Shown piece by piece: positions 1 through 8,792 of a DNA stretch of 64,000 bases (positions are counted from its first letter, which is position 1; each line of letters starts with the position of its first letter). The DNA comes from CAVONB01 sp963697205 (lineage in GTDB: Bacteria > Pseudomonadota > Alphaproteobacteria > Rhizobiales > Hyphomicrobiaceae): assembly GCA_963697205.1 (NCBI GenBank), contig CAVONB010000016.1, forward strand, positions 62,001 to 126,000, given 5' to 3'. A program made the position numbers and the translations under genes. A model generated the notes under the pieces. It made no database searches. It was given only the letters and a program-made list of their open reading frames with translations, and was not told where the DNA came from.

Positions 1-202
1 TTGCCTTCTCGCAGAGCTTGACCCACGGGCTCTGCTGCTGGGCCGCTGCCTGCTTGGCGGGAGCGGCTGCCTTGGCCTTGCCCTGCTGCGCGAGCGCCTG
101 GCCGCTGGCGAGACCTGCTGCGATCAGAGCCGCGCCTGCGACACGCGCCGCCGCGCGCACGCCACCGCACATGGTGTTCGTCGGCGTAGCTGTGTATGCC
201 AT
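1..202 (-). CDS. Invasion-associated locus B (IalB) family protein, 3' end outside window
   Basis: Read leftward from an ATG at 202, with an in-frame alternative ATG at 172; the gene runs off the window edge, so only about 67 residues are visible. They show a hydrophobic, Ala-rich signal peptide ending near SGQALAQQ, then an Ala/Lys/Gln-rich linker and the start of the mature domain, SPWVKLCEK. This motif is typical of the N-terminus of the IalB family, small secreted proteins common in Hyphomicrobiales and named after a Bartonella invasion locus. In free-living relatives the role is unknown. It is divergent from the peptide-binding protein at 574. The family call rests on the short SPWVKLCEK segment and the signal peptide, so it is good but not certain. 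Confidence 0.7.
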   Translation of the reverse strand, partial: MAYTATPTNTMCGGVRAAARVAGAALIAAGLASGQALAQQGKAKAAAPAKQAAAQQQSPWVKLCEKA

Positions 203-573
203 GAAACCTTCGACCTTTCGTTTCGAGCCCGGTCGTCGACCCGGTACCACCATGCGGGCTCAGCCCCTTTGACCCTCGGCGCGACAGTGGTGCGCCGTCG
301 GCCCGCGTGGAGGCGCCCGCTGAAAGATCGGACGCCCCTGCAACGCGGATCGAGGCCGCACTAAGAGCCCGATTGCGGCAATCGCGTGACCGAGTGTGGC
401 AGCATCCCCGCGGTCCACCCGAACGCGACGAATCGTTGCAATCTAGCCACGCAGCTCCAGAGTTGCTGGGGTCGGCATGGGGGCGGGTTGCGCGGGCGGC
501 TGCCACACTGCCTCCTCTTGGGGCACGCATACTGCGCGCCTGCGAAACCCTCGAGCGACCGCGAACACCGACC
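203..573. other. Intergenic region between divergent genes
   Basis: About 370 bp separate the divergent IalB-like and peptide-binding-protein genes, so promoters for both must lie here. I see no convincing -35/-10 pair, hairpin or repeat. An open frame runs upstream of the peptide-binding protein from 307, but its Arg/Pro-rich translation has no recognisable protein character and I regard it as non-coding. Confidence 0.5.
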
Positions 574-2445
574 ATGTCCCCTCCCCCCGCCTTGCCCGGC
601 CCGACCGACCGCCCGACGCGGCGGCGCGTGCTGTGGCAACTGACGTGCGCGGCCGGGGCGCTCGGGCTACCCGATTTCGCATTCCAGGGCGCACTCCCGG
701 GCGCAATGGCGGCGGCGGGAGATGATGCGATGCACGGCATCGCCATGCACGGTGCGCCGAAGCATCCGCCTGGGTTCAGCCATTTCCCCTACGTCAATCC
801 CGCCGCGCCGAAAGGCGGCCGGCTGACGGTCGGCACGCTTGGCACATTCGACAGCCTCAATCCGCTGATCCTGCGGGGGCTGCCGGCTGCCGGGCTGCGC
901 GATTATCTCTACGAGAGCCTGCTGGCGCGCGCGCTCGACGAGCCGTTCAGCCTTTACGGCCTGATCGCGCGCGCGATCACAGTGCCGGCGGACCGGTCCG
1001 CCATCACATTCCACATCGATCCAGCCGCGCGGTTCTCCGACGGGCAGCCGCTGACGGCCGCCGACGTACTGCACTCCTTCCACGTCCTGAAGGATCACGG
1101 CCGGCCGAATTTGCGGACCTACTATGCGAAGGTGACCAAGGCGGAGACGCCCGACCCGATGACTGTGCATTTCACGCTGGAGGGCTCCAGCGACCGGGAG
1201 ATGCCGCTGATCCTCGGACTGATGCCGGTGCTGCCCAAGCATCGCACGTCGGCGGAGACGTTCGAGCGAACGACGCTGGAGCCGCCCGTCGGCAGCGGGC
1301 CTTATACGATCGCGAGCCTGGAGCCGGGGCGTTCGATCGTCTACCGACGCAATGGGGACTACTGGGGCGCCGGGCTTGGGGTCTCCCGCGGGCGCAACAA
1401 TTTCGACGAGATCCGCTTTGAATATTATCGCGACGCGTCCGCGCTGTTCGAGGCGTTCAAATCGGGTGCGATCGATTTGCGGGCGGAGGACGATCCCGCG
1501 CGGTGGGCGACCGGCTACAGGTTTCCCGCACTGGCGGAGGGGCGGGTCAAGAAGACGGAGTTCCCGATCGCGGTGCCTGCGGGCATGTCGTCTCTGGCGT
1601 TCAACACGCGCCGGCCGCCGTTCGACGATCAGCGCGTGCGGCAAGCGCTGATCGCGCTGTTCGATTTCCCCTGGATCAACCGCAGCCTCTATCACGGGCT
1701 TTATACGCGTACGGAAAGCTTCTTTGCGCGGTCCGCGCTCGCCTCGACGGGACGTGCGGCCGACTCCACCGAGCGGCGGCTACTTGCGCCTTATGCCAGC
1801 CGGCTGCCGACGGCGATCCTGGAGGGCACGTACCGGTTTCCCACCAGCGACGGCACCGGGCACAACCGGGACAACCAGCGCGCGGCGCTGCGTCTTTTGA
1901 AGGCGGCGGGCTATGGGCTGCGCGAGAGCCGGCTGGTCGATGCCAAAGGCCGGCAGCTCGGCTTCGAGATCCTAGTGGCGACACGCGAGCAGGAGCGGCT
2001 GGTGCTGAGTTTCGCGCGCTCGCTGGAACGGCTTGGCATCGGGGCTCGGGTCCGGCAGGTCGACAGCACCCAGTACCAGACGCGGTTGAAGACATTCGAC
2101 TTCGACATGGTGCCGGCGACGTGGGTCGCCTCTCTCTCGCCGGGCAACGAGCAACTGTTCCGCTGGTCGTCGCAGGCCGCAAGCACCGAAGGCACCTTCA
2201 ATTACCCGGGCGTCAAGGAGCCCGCCGTCGATGCCATGATCGCTGCGCTGCTGGCCGCCGATACGGGCGAAGACTTCACCAGTGCCGTGCGCGCGCTCGA
2301 CCGCGTGCTGCTTGCGGGTGACTACGTCATCCCGCTGTTCCACCTGCCCCGGCAGTGGGTCGCGCACTGGGCGCACTTGAAACATCCCGAGACGACCTCG
2401 CTCTACGGCTACGACACGGACACGTGGTGGGTGGAGCGCAATTGA
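574..2445 (+). CDS. ABC transporter substrate-binding protein, family 5 (YejA-like peptide binder)
   Basis: This is a 623-residue periplasmic solute-binding protein of the oligopeptide/dipeptide class. It most resembles YejA, the binding subunit of the microcin C/oligopeptide importer. The ATG at 574 is chosen because it places a twin-arginine export signal (RRRVLWQL, residues 16-23, then a hydrophobic stretch) at the N-terminus; the open frame continues upstream to 307 without protein-like sequence. YejA-like landmarks are the start of the mature part (FSHFPYVNP, then APKGGRL), GTFDSLNP, and NYPGVKEPAVDAMI near the C-terminus. No yejB, yejE or yejF permease or ATPase gene is adjacent. Here it stands alone upstream of a small membrane protein, so its transporter partners must lie elsewhere. 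Confidence 0.88.
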   Translation: MSPPPALPGPTDRPTRRRVLWQLTCAAGALGLPDFAFQGALPGAMAAAGDDAMHGIAMHGAPKHPPGFSHFPYVNPAAPKGGRLTVGTLGTFDSLNPLILRGLPAAGLRDYLYESLLARALDEPFSLYGLIARAITVPADRSAITFHIDPAARFSDGQPLTAADVLHSFHVLKDHGRPNLRTYYAKVTKAETPDPMTVHFTLEGSSDREMPLILGLMPVLPKHRTSAETFERTTLEPPVGSGPYTIASLEPGRSIVYRRNGDYWGAGLGVSRGRNNFDEIRFEYYRDASALFEAFKSGAIDLRAEDDPARWATGYRFPALAEGRVKKTEFPIAVPAGMSSLAFNTRRPPFDDQRVRQALIALFDFPWINRSLYHGLYTRTESFFARSALASTGRAADSTERRLLAPYASRLPTAILEGTYRFPTSDGTGHNRDNQRAALRLLKAAGYGLRESRLVDAKGRQLGFEILVATREQERLVLSFARSLERLGIGARVRQVDSTQYQTRLKTFDFDMVPATWVASLSPGNEQLFRWSSQAASTEGTFNYPGVKEPAVDAMIAALLAADTGEDFTSAVRALDRVLLAGDYVIPLFHLPRQWVAHWAHLKHPETTSLYGYDTDTWWVERN

Positions 2446-2489
2446 GCGCGGACGCTTGGGTGCTTTTCCACGGCAAGGGACGCACGGGC

Positions 2490-3200
2490 ATGGTGAGGCG
2501 CAGACGCTGGCTGCAGCAAGCGAGCATGGTGGCGACGACGGGGGCCGCGCTCGGGATCATCCTGGCGCTGCTCGGCTTGGGTGTTCTCCTGGTGCGCGAC
2601 CAGATGCGCCACCGCTCGGTGACGGGCTCGGTCGCAACAGAGCCGTCGGTCGTGCAATCGCAGGCGCTGGTTTATGAGATGCGCGCGATGCGCGAGGACC
2701 TGATCGTGCTCGATGTCGTCTCGCGCCAACGCATCGACTACGGACTGAGCTCCAAGGATCTCATTCACGCGCTGCGCAACCAGCGCTTCGTGCGTACGGG
2801 CGACGGGGTGCAGTCGACGCTGTTTGCGCACAACAAGAACCTCATCGTCACGGTGACGCCGATTGCCGGGGCGGAGACGGGCGAGCCGGGGCGTCGGGGC
2901 ACCGAGGACCGCGAGGGGCGCGCTGTGGCGCGGCTTTACAGCGTGGTGACAACCGACACCGACGGCGACGGGCGGCTGACGGCGCGCGACGACAAATCGC
3001 TGATGATCGCGGCGGGCGATGGCACGCGACTGACGACGCTTGCCCAAAACGTCGGAAGCGTCTCGCAGCCCTCCCGCCACCTTGGCAGTGGGCTGCACCT
3101 GCTGGTCGCCGACAAGGCGGGCGGCCACCGGATCGTGCGGTTCGATCTGGACGGCTGGCGCCTGCTCCCACCGCTGAGCCTGCCGCCGCCCGCGGGGTAA
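2490..3200 (+). CDS. Single-pass membrane protein with EF-hand-like loop, function unknown
   Basis: Predicted 236 residues. The ATG at 2490 is preferred because AAGGGA lies at 2475-2480, a good ribosome-binding distance; an in-frame TTG at 2442 overlapping the preceding stop is the alternative. After a basic N-terminus (MVRRRRW) there is one hydrophobic helix at about residues 17-36. A soluble region follows, predicted to face the periplasm. Residues 156-167 (DTDGDGRLTARD) match the D-x-D-x-D-G calcium-loop pattern of an EF hand. The segment after it (residues 195-230) is beta-rich, with H/R-IVRFDLDGW. I do not recognise the family. It follows the peptide-binding protein by 44 bp and may be cotranscribed with it. 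Confidence 0.7.
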   Translation: MVRRRRWLQQASMVATTGAALGIILALLGLGVLLVRDQMRHRSVTGSVATEPSVVQSQALVYEMRAMREDLIVLDVVSRQRIDYGLSSKDLIHALRNQRFVRTGDGVQSTLFAHNKNLIVTVTPIAGAETGEPGRRGTEDREGRAVARLYSVVTTDTDGDGRLTARDDKSLMIAAGDGTRLTTLAQNVGSVSQPSRHLGSGLHLLVADKAGGHRIVRFDLDGWRLLPPLSLPPPAG

Positions 3201-3337
3201 AGCGACCGTCCAACCCGACGGCTCACGCGATAAGCGGGCTCGGCGTTTGCCGGCGCGGCGCAAACCTGCTGAGATTGAGACGGGCCGGCCCCGGCCGCGG
3301 CACACGACCGAGCGACACAGACGATGACGACCACCCG

Positions 3338-4891
3338 ATGACCACCACCGGTTACACCGGCGCACGCCCTCCGGAGCGTTTCAACATGGCCGCCTATGCC
3401 GTCGGCCGGGCGGCGGCCCGCTGGCCCGACAAGCCGGCTCTGATCGTCTACGACGACATCGCGCGCGGTGCGCCATCAGAGATCTGGACGTTCGCGGAGC
3501 TGGAGCGCGCCGTACTGGCTGCCGGATCAGGGCTGCTGGCCCGGGGGCTCAAGCCGGGTGACCGGATCATGCTGCGGCTGGCGAATACATCTGACTACGC
3601 CATCCTCTACTTCGGCGCGATCGCCGCCGGTCTCGTGGCGCTTCCGGCGTCGTCGCAATTGACGCCGGGGGAAGCGCATTTCCTGCTGGAGAACAGTCAG
3701 TCCGTTGCCGTAGCGCTGACGCCGGATGCCGATGTCGGGGTGATTCCGAACGGTGTGAAAGTGCTCGAGGCAGCCGAGATCGCGCGCATGATCCGGGGGC
3801 CGGTCTCGCACGGTTATGCGGACACGGCCGCCGACGACCCGGCCTTCCTGATCTACACGTCCGGGTCCACCTCCCGCCCCAAGGGCGTGGTGCACGCGCA
3901 CCGCTCCGCGTGGGGACGCCGGCCGATGTACCGGGGATGGTACGGCCTGGGCGAAAGCGACCGGATGCTGCACGCCGGCGCGTTCAACTGGACGTACACG
4001 TTGGGCACCGGTTTGACCGACCCGTGGGCCAACGGCGCGACGTCGATCGTCTACACGGGCGAGAAGACGCCAGAGCTTTGGCCGCGCCTCATCCGGGAGA
4101 CGCAGGCTACGATATTTGCGGCCGTGCCCACGCTCTACCGACAGATCCTCAAGTACGCGGCGCCTTCGCGGATTTCGCTGGGCGCCTTGCGGCATGGCCT
4201 GATCGCGGGCGAGACGCCGCCGCCCGGGCTCATGACGGCGTGGACGGAGGAGACCGGGCGCACACTCTATGAAGCGCTCGGGATGAGCGAGATGTCGACC
4301 TACGTGTCCTCCAGCCCGAGCGTGCCGCCGCGCGTAGGCTTCGTTGGCCGGCCGCAGGAGGGACGCTCAGTCGCCATCCTGCCACTGGAGGGCCGGGCCA
4401 CGACGCCGCTGGCGCCTGGGGCAGAAGGCCTGCTCGCCGTCCACCGCAGCGACCCCGGACTGATGCTCGGCTACTGGAAGCGGCCGGAGGAGGAAGCGGA
4501 AGTGATGCGCGGCGATTGGTTCATCGGCGGCGACGTCGCCGTGATGGACGCGGACGGCTACGTCGCCCACGTGGGGCGGGCCAACGACATCATGAAGGCG
4601 CAGGGCTATCGCGTCTCGCCGCTGGAGGTGGAGGCTGTACTTGCCGGGCATCCCGACGTGGCGGAGATCGCGGCAGCGGAGGTGCGGGTGCGCGAGGACC
4701 TGTCCGTGATCGGCGCGTTCGTCGTCGCGCGCGAGGGGGCCACGCCGTCGGAGACGGAGATCCTGGGCTTTGCCGCACAGCGCCTGGCCACCTACAAGCA
4801 GCCCAAACTCGTCGTGTTCCTCGACGCGCTGCCGCGCACTGCCAACGGCAAGGTCCGGCGCGCGAGCCTGAAGGTCCCTCAGGCCTCTTGA
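3338..4891 (+). CDS. AMP-forming acyl-CoA synthetase/ligase
   Basis: A 517-residue member of the ANL superfamily that activates a carboxylic acid through an acyl-adenylate and transfers it to CoA. The phosphate-binding loop YTSGSTSRPKG sits at residues 173-183, the A5-type motif reads YEALGMSEMS, and the C-terminal domain ends with the catalytic-lysine motif PRTANGKVRR. Overall length and the PPERFNMAAY start resemble benzoate-CoA ligase-like enzymes, but the substrate cannot be read from sequence. The ATG at 3338 is chosen because upstream codons are not protein-like. It precedes a dehydrogenase on the same strand by 149 bp. One of three ligases of this superfamily in the window. Confidence 0.9.
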   Translation: MTTTGYTGARPPERFNMAAYAVGRAAARWPDKPALIVYDDIARGAPSEIWTFAELERAVLAAGSGLLARGLKPGDRIMLRLANTSDYAILYFGAIAAGLVALPASSQLTPGEAHFLLENSQSVAVALTPDADVGVIPNGVKVLEAAEIARMIRGPVSHGYADTAADDPAFLIYTSGSTSRPKGVVHAHRSAWGRRPMYRGWYGLGESDRMLHAGAFNWTYTLGTGLTDPWANGATSIVYTGEKTPELWPRLIRETQATIFAAVPTLYRQILKYAAPSRISLGALRHGLIAGETPPPGLMTAWTEETGRTLYEALGMSEMSTYVSSSPSVPPRVGFVGRPQEGRSVAILPLEGRATTPLAPGAEGLLAVHRSDPGLMLGYWKRPEEEAEVMRGDWFIGGDVAVMDADGYVAHVGRANDIMKAQGYRVSPLEVEAVLAGHPDVAEIAAAEVRVREDLSVIGAFVVAREGATPSETEILGFAAQRLATYKQPKLVVFLDALPRTANGKVRRASLKVPQAS

Positions 4892-5040
4892 GGGGGCGGC
4901 CCGCCCCGCGCGGGACCTTGCGGGCTGCGGCTTGCCAGACGGCGGGGCGCTGTGATTGTGTCACCGCCTTGGCCGACCGACTGCCTTCACGGCCGACGTG
5001 CCGGGCCCCGACGACGACACTTACATCGAGGAGACGCGAC

Positions 5041-6009
5041 ATGAGCGCTGGCAAGCACCGGCTCGGCTGGATCGGCATTGGCCGCATGGGCTACCCCATG
5101 GCCGAGCTTTTGATCAAGGCGGGCAACGACATGACGATCTGGAACCGCACGCGCTCCAAAGCGGAGCCGCTTGCCGGCAAGGCATCGCGCGTGGTGGGTG
5201 CCCCCAGCGAACTCGCCGGGGTCGACGTCTTGTTCACGATGGTGGCGACCGGCAAGGACGTCGAAGAGGTTTTGTTCGGCGAGAACGGCGTGGCGCCCGG
5301 TGGCAAGGGCAAGATCCCCAAGATCATCGTCGAGTGCTCCTCGATCAGCGTGGAGGAAAGTGCTGACCTGCGCGCCAAGATCGAGGCGGCGGGATCGCAG
5401 TTCCTGGCCGCGCCGGTTTCGGGCAACGGCAAGACGATCAAAGCCGGCAAGCTGTCCGCCGTGGTGTCGGGCCCGAAGGACGCCTACGACACGGTGAAGC
5501 CGTATATCGAGACGTTCGCGATGCGCGGCGTGTCCTACGTCGGCGAGGGCGAGTTGTCGCGCATCTGCAAGATCGCGCACAACGTGATGCTGGGTGTCGT
5601 GATTGCCAATCTGGCGGAGATCACCATTCTTGCGAACAAGTACGGCGTGCCGCGCCACGCGTTCCTCGAGTTCATGAACAATTCGGCGATGGGCTCGATC
5701 TTCACGCGCTACAAGTCGAATGCCTTCGTCAATCTCGACTTCACGACCACGTTCACGCCGGAGCTGCTGCGCAAGGATCTCGACCTCGGGCTCGACGCGG
5801 GGACGGAGCTGAATGTGGCGATGCCGGTGACGGCGGCGGCACGCGAGCTGGTGCAATCGCATTTCGGAGCAGCGCAGCTGAAGCCCGATCCCAAGGCGTA
5901 TCTGGAAGGCGACTTCGCAGCGCTGATCGAGACCGTCGCGCTGGCCGCCGGCATGAAGCTCAAGCCGGAGAACGTGCCTACGCCGACGGGCCTGGAGACG
6001 GAAGCGTAA
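5041..6009 (+). CDS. NAD(P)-dependent oxidoreductase, 3-hydroxyisobutyrate dehydrogenase family
   Basis: A 322-residue beta-hydroxyacid dehydrogenase. The Rossmann dinucleotide motif GIGRMGYPM lies at residues 12-20. The substrate-binding segment reads APVSGN, and the catalytic-lysine helix is in KIAHNVMLG. Family members oxidise or reduce 3-hydroxyisobutyrate, tartronate semialdehyde or succinic semialdehyde; which one applies here is not decidable. The ATG at 5041 is preceded by GAGGAG at 5029-5034. A strong bidirectional terminator lies 41 bp past the stop. The upstream acyl-CoA ligase on the same strand suggests a shared role in carboxylate metabolism, but that is only an inference. Confidence 0.9.
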   Translation: MSAGKHRLGWIGIGRMGYPMAELLIKAGNDMTIWNRTRSKAEPLAGKASRVVGAPSELAGVDVLFTMVATGKDVEEVLFGENGVAPGGKGKIPKIIVECSSISVEESADLRAKIEAAGSQFLAAPVSGNGKTIKAGKLSAVVSGPKDAYDTVKPYIETFAMRGVSYVGEGELSRICKIAHNVMLGVVIANLAEITILANKYGVPRHAFLEFMNNSAMGSIFTRYKSNAFVNLDFTTTFTPELLRKDLDLGLDAGTELNVAMPVTAAARELVQSHFGAAQLKPDPKAYLEGDFAALIETVALAAGMKLKPENVPTPTGLETEA

Positions 6010-6050
6010 GGGCGCGCGGCCAGCCCCGTGGAGCGGCGCCCTGGACGACA

Positions 6051-6078
6051 AAAGCCGGCCCCTGGCGGGGCCGGCTTT
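6051..6078. terminator. Bidirectional rho-independent terminator
   Basis: A perfect 12-bp inverted repeat, AAAGCCGGCCCC and GGGGCCGGCTTT, separated by TGGC. The A-run on one side and T-run on the other let it work on both strands. It lies between the convergent dehydrogenase (+) and L,D-transpeptidase (-) genes. Confidence 0.9.
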
Positions 6079-6131
6079 CTCAAGTCCGGCTCAAACCGGG
6101 TCGTGCCGGGGTCGGCCGACCGGTGGTCGCA

Positions 6132-6701
6132 TCAGCTGAAGCGTTGCCAGGTCACAGTCACCTTGGCGCCGGTGGGCACGCGCGGGTAAAGGTCCAGCAC
6201 GTCCTCGTTGTACATGCGGATGCAGCCCTTGGAGACGGCCGTGCCGATCGTCCAGGGAGCGTCCGTGCCGTGGATGCGGTAGAGCGAAGAGCCCAGATAG
6301 AGTGCACGCACACCCAGCGGATTGAGCGGGTGGCCGCCGGGCATGTGGGCGGGCAACTTCGGGTTCTCACGCCGCATCTGAGGCGTCGGAGTCCAGCCCG
6401 GATTGACGCGCTTGGCAGAGACCCTGGTCACGCCCTGCCAGCGGCTTTGCGGACGCGGCACGGCAATCGGATAGCTGATCGCTTCGCCGCGGCGGTGGAT
6501 CCAATAGAGCTTGCGATCACCGAAGCTGACGATGATCTGGCCCGGCGCGTAGCGCGGGCTGAACGAGACGACTTCACGTGAACCGCCACTCCACAGGAAA
6601 GAAAAGAAGCCCTGCGCGGAGGCGGGCGTTGCGGCGGTGACAGCAAATCCAAGAACTGCCAGTCCACTCACTAGAGAACGCAAAAGGTTTCGCCGGTGCA
6701 T
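6132..6701 (-). CDS. L,D-transpeptidase (YkuD domain), exported
   Basis: A 189-residue protein with a signal peptide (hydrophobic to about residue 27, ending TPASAQ). The YkuD catalytic domain carries IHGT (His144) and SKGCIRM (catalytic Cys160), the standard HxxG...S/T-x-G-C-I-R arrangement. Such enzymes form 3-3 cross-links in peptidoglycan or attach proteins to it; Hyphomicrobiales carry many paralogs. The ATG at 6701 is chosen because it starts directly at the signal peptide (MHRRNLLRSL); the open frame extends to 6788, but that would put about 29 unrelated residues before it. It is convergent with the dehydrogenase and lies 67 bp downstream of the acyl-CoA ligase on the same strand. Confidence 0.92.
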   Translation of the reverse strand: MHRRNLLRSLVSGLAVLGFAVTAATPASAQGFFSFLWSGGSREVVSFSPRYAPGQIIVSFGDRKLYWIHRRGEAISYPIAVPRPQSRWQGVTRVSAKRVNPGWTPTPQMRRENPKLPAHMPGGHPLNPLGVRALYLGSSLYRIHGTDAPWTIGTAVSKGCIRMYNEDVLDLYPRVPTGAKVTVTWQRFS

Positions 6702-6768
6702 TGCTGACCCCGTCGTGGTTTGATTTCCCCAGTCCCCGCAGGCACTGTGCCGATGAAGTGATTCGCGA

Positions 6769-8457
6769 TCAAGTCCTTGATGGCGCAAGTTTGTCTTGGC
6801 CAGGGCCTTGTTGTGACTGGTCCGAATCGAGGGTCCGCAGATCCACCCTGCGGATTTTTCCGGTGATGGTCATCGGCATTTCCGCGATGAAATGGACCTT
6901 TCGGGGATATTCGTGCGCGGCCAGTCTGGCCCGGACAAACGCCTGCAGTTCAGCGGCGAGCTCCGGCGTCCCCTCGCAGACGTCCGCAAGAACGACAAAT
7001 GCTGTGACACTTTCGCCACGCGTGGAATCCGGGGTGCCGACTACACCGGCGAGCCGGACGGCGGGATGGCGCAAAAGGCACTCCTCGACCTCACCGGGGC
7101 CGATGCGATAGCCCGCAGAGTTGATGATGTCGTCGTCACGGCCTTCGAACCAGAAATAGCCGTCGGCGTCCTTGGTCGCGACGTCGCCCAACAGGCACCA
7201 CTCGCCCCGGAACTTCTCCGCCGTCGCCTCGGGCCGGTTCCAATAGGACAGGAACATCACGGGGTCAGGGCAGCGGACGGCGACGACACCACTCTGGTCC
7301 GGGGGCAGGATATTGCCGGCGTCGTCTACGACCTCGACGTCGTGGCCAGGCAGTGCGCGGCCCATGGAGCCCTCGCGTACCGGGTAGAGCGTGCTGCAGT
7401 TGCCGACGACGAGGTTGGCTTCGGTCTGCCCGTAGAACTCGTTGATGGTGAGCCCGAACGTCGACCGACCCCATTCGATCAATTCCGCGCCCAGTCGCTC
7501 GCCGCCCGTGCCGAGCGAGCGCAGGCTGTAGGCGTGGCGCTCGCGGGGATCGGGGACGGCTTCCATCAGGCGCAGCGCGGTGGGCGGCATGAAGACGTTG
7601 CGCACGCCGTGGCGGGCCATGAAGGCGAAGGCCCATTCGGGATCGAACTTCGCACGCGCGGAGCCTACGACGGGAACGGCGCAGTAGAGCGCGGGCAGGA
7701 GGACATCGAGTAGGCCGCCGGCCCAGGCCCAGTCCGCCGGCGTCCAGATGCGATCGCCCGGACGGGGAAACAACTCATGGGGCAGCATCACGCCCGGGAG
7801 GTGGCCGATGACGACGCGGGCTGCGTGGAGGACGCCCTTGGGATTGCCGGTGGTGCCCGAGGTGTACATGAGGAGGGCGGGGTCGTCGGACCCGGTGTCG
7901 GCGGGATCGCGGGTCGCAGATGCGCGGGCGAGGAGCGTGTCGAAGGCGTGGCCGGCGATGGCGGGTCCGCAATCTGGTGCGGTACCGCCGACGGCGATGA
8001 CGTGGCGCAGGCCGGCCGCTTCGGCCAGCGCGCGGCCATGACGCTCGAGCGTCGCGCTTTCGGCGACGAGCGCCTTGGCGGCGCTGTCGCCCAGGCGGTA
8101 GGCGACGGCATCGGGGCCGAACAAGTTGAACATCGGCAGCGCGATCGCGCCGAGCATCTGGACGGCGATGTGGGTGATCGGGCTTTCCGGGCGCTGCGGC
8201 AATTGGATGGCGACGACATCGCCCGAGCCGATGCCCAGGGCCGCCAGCGCATTGGCGAGGCGGCGTGCGGCGTCGGCCAACCGGGCGAAGCTCCAGATGT
8301 CGAGTGTGCCGTCGGTGTGCTCATGCAGGAGCGCGGGCGCGGTGGGATCGCGGGCGGCGTGACGCAGACAGATGGCGTCGGCGAGGTTGAGGCGGGCGGG
8401 GATGTCCCAGCGAAACGTGGCGCGCATCTGCTCGTAGGTGTCACCGGCGAGGTGCAT
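6769..8457 (-). CDS. AMP-forming acyl-CoA synthetase
   Basis: A 562-residue ANL-superfamily ligase. The P-loop YTSGTTGNPKG is at residues 198-208, the adenine motif is NEFYGQTEAN, the hinge region FEGRDDDIINSAGYRI, and the C-terminal catalytic lysine is in MTITGKIRR. The Trp-rich segment TPADWAWAGGLLD resembles acetyl/propionyl- and medium-chain acyl-CoA synthetases. It starts only 5 bp after the second ABM-domain gene, so the three leftward genes (9125 to 6769) very probably form one operon. The C-terminus after MTITGK carries a Gln/Ser-rich tail with no motif. The substrate is unknown; the ABM neighbours hint at a small organic or aromatic acid. Confidence 0.9.
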   Translation of the reverse strand: MHLAGDTYEQMRATFRWDIPARLNLADAICLRHAARDPTAPALLHEHTDGTLDIWSFARLADAARRLANALAALGIGSGDVVAIQLPQRPESPITHIAVQMLGAIALPMFNLFGPDAVAYRLGDSAAKALVAESATLERHGRALAEAAGLRHVIAVGGTAPDCGPAIAGHAFDTLLARASATRDPADTGSDDPALLMYTSGTTGNPKGVLHAARVVIGHLPGVMLPHELFPRPGDRIWTPADWAWAGGLLDVLLPALYCAVPVVGSARAKFDPEWAFAFMARHGVRNVFMPPTALRLMEAVPDPRERHAYSLRSLGTGGERLGAELIEWGRSTFGLTINEFYGQTEANLVVGNCSTLYPVREGSMGRALPGHDVEVVDDAGNILPPDQSGVVAVRCPDPVMFLSYWNRPEATAEKFRGEWCLLGDVATKDADGYFWFEGRDDDIINSAGYRIGPGEVEECLLRHPAVRLAGVVGTPDSTRGESVTAFVVLADVCEGTPELAAELQAFVRARLAAHEYPRKVHFIAEMPMTITGKIRRVDLRTLDSDQSQQGPGQDKLAPSRT

Positions 8458-8462
8458 GACGC

Positions 8463-8768
8463 CTACCGCTGTGGCTTGGCGCCGGGCAATAGGTCGAAGT
8501 CGTGGCGCGTGCGCGCCTCCATCAACTCGCCGAGCCGGGCGCGCGTCTCGGCGAAGTGGGGCATCGCCTGATGGGCCTCGATGGCCGCGTCGTCGTCGTA
8601 GACCTCATAGACCATGAAGCGCGTGGGTTCCTTGGGGTCGGCGCCGACGTCGAACTGGCGACACCCGGGCTCCAGCTCCAGCGATTTGCGGGCGTGCGTC
8701 TCCATGACGGCGCGGAACTCGGCTTCCCGGCCCCTCCTCGCCTCAAAGATCACAGTTATGATTTTCAT
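8463..8768 (-). CDS. ABM-domain protein, putative quinol/antibiotic-biosynthesis monooxygenase (copy 2)
   Basis: 101 residues forming one ferredoxin-like alpha/beta domain of the ABM family. It begins MKIITVIFEARRGREAEF and carries the typical central EPGCRQFDVG segment and the strand RFMVYEVYDDD. Homologs act as cofactor-free monooxygenases on quinols or polyketides, or as autoinducer- or heme-handling proteins, so activity cannot be assigned from fold. It is a diverged paralog of the gene at 8793-9125, which lies 24 bp upstream on the same strand; both share the E-x-GC-x-x-FDV and hydrophobic YE-x-Y signatures. It is followed after 5 bp by the acyl-CoA ligase. Confidence 0.82.
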   Translation of the reverse strand: MKIITVIFEARRGREAEFRAVMETHARKSLELEPGCRQFDVGADPKEPTRFMVYEVYDDDAAIEAHQAMPHFAETRARLGELMEARTRHDFDLLPGAKPQR

Positions 8769-8792
8769 ATGGCGCTTACCCTCCTCCCATCC

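Noticed and set aside
307..573. Upstream extension of the YejA-like gene
   Set aside because: The twin-arginine signal begins at 574; upstream residues are unrelated to the family.
4516..5040. Upstream extension of the dehydrogenase frame
   Set aside because: It overlaps the acyl-CoA ligase and lacks Rossmann-type sequence; the ATG at 5041 has a good ribosome-binding site.
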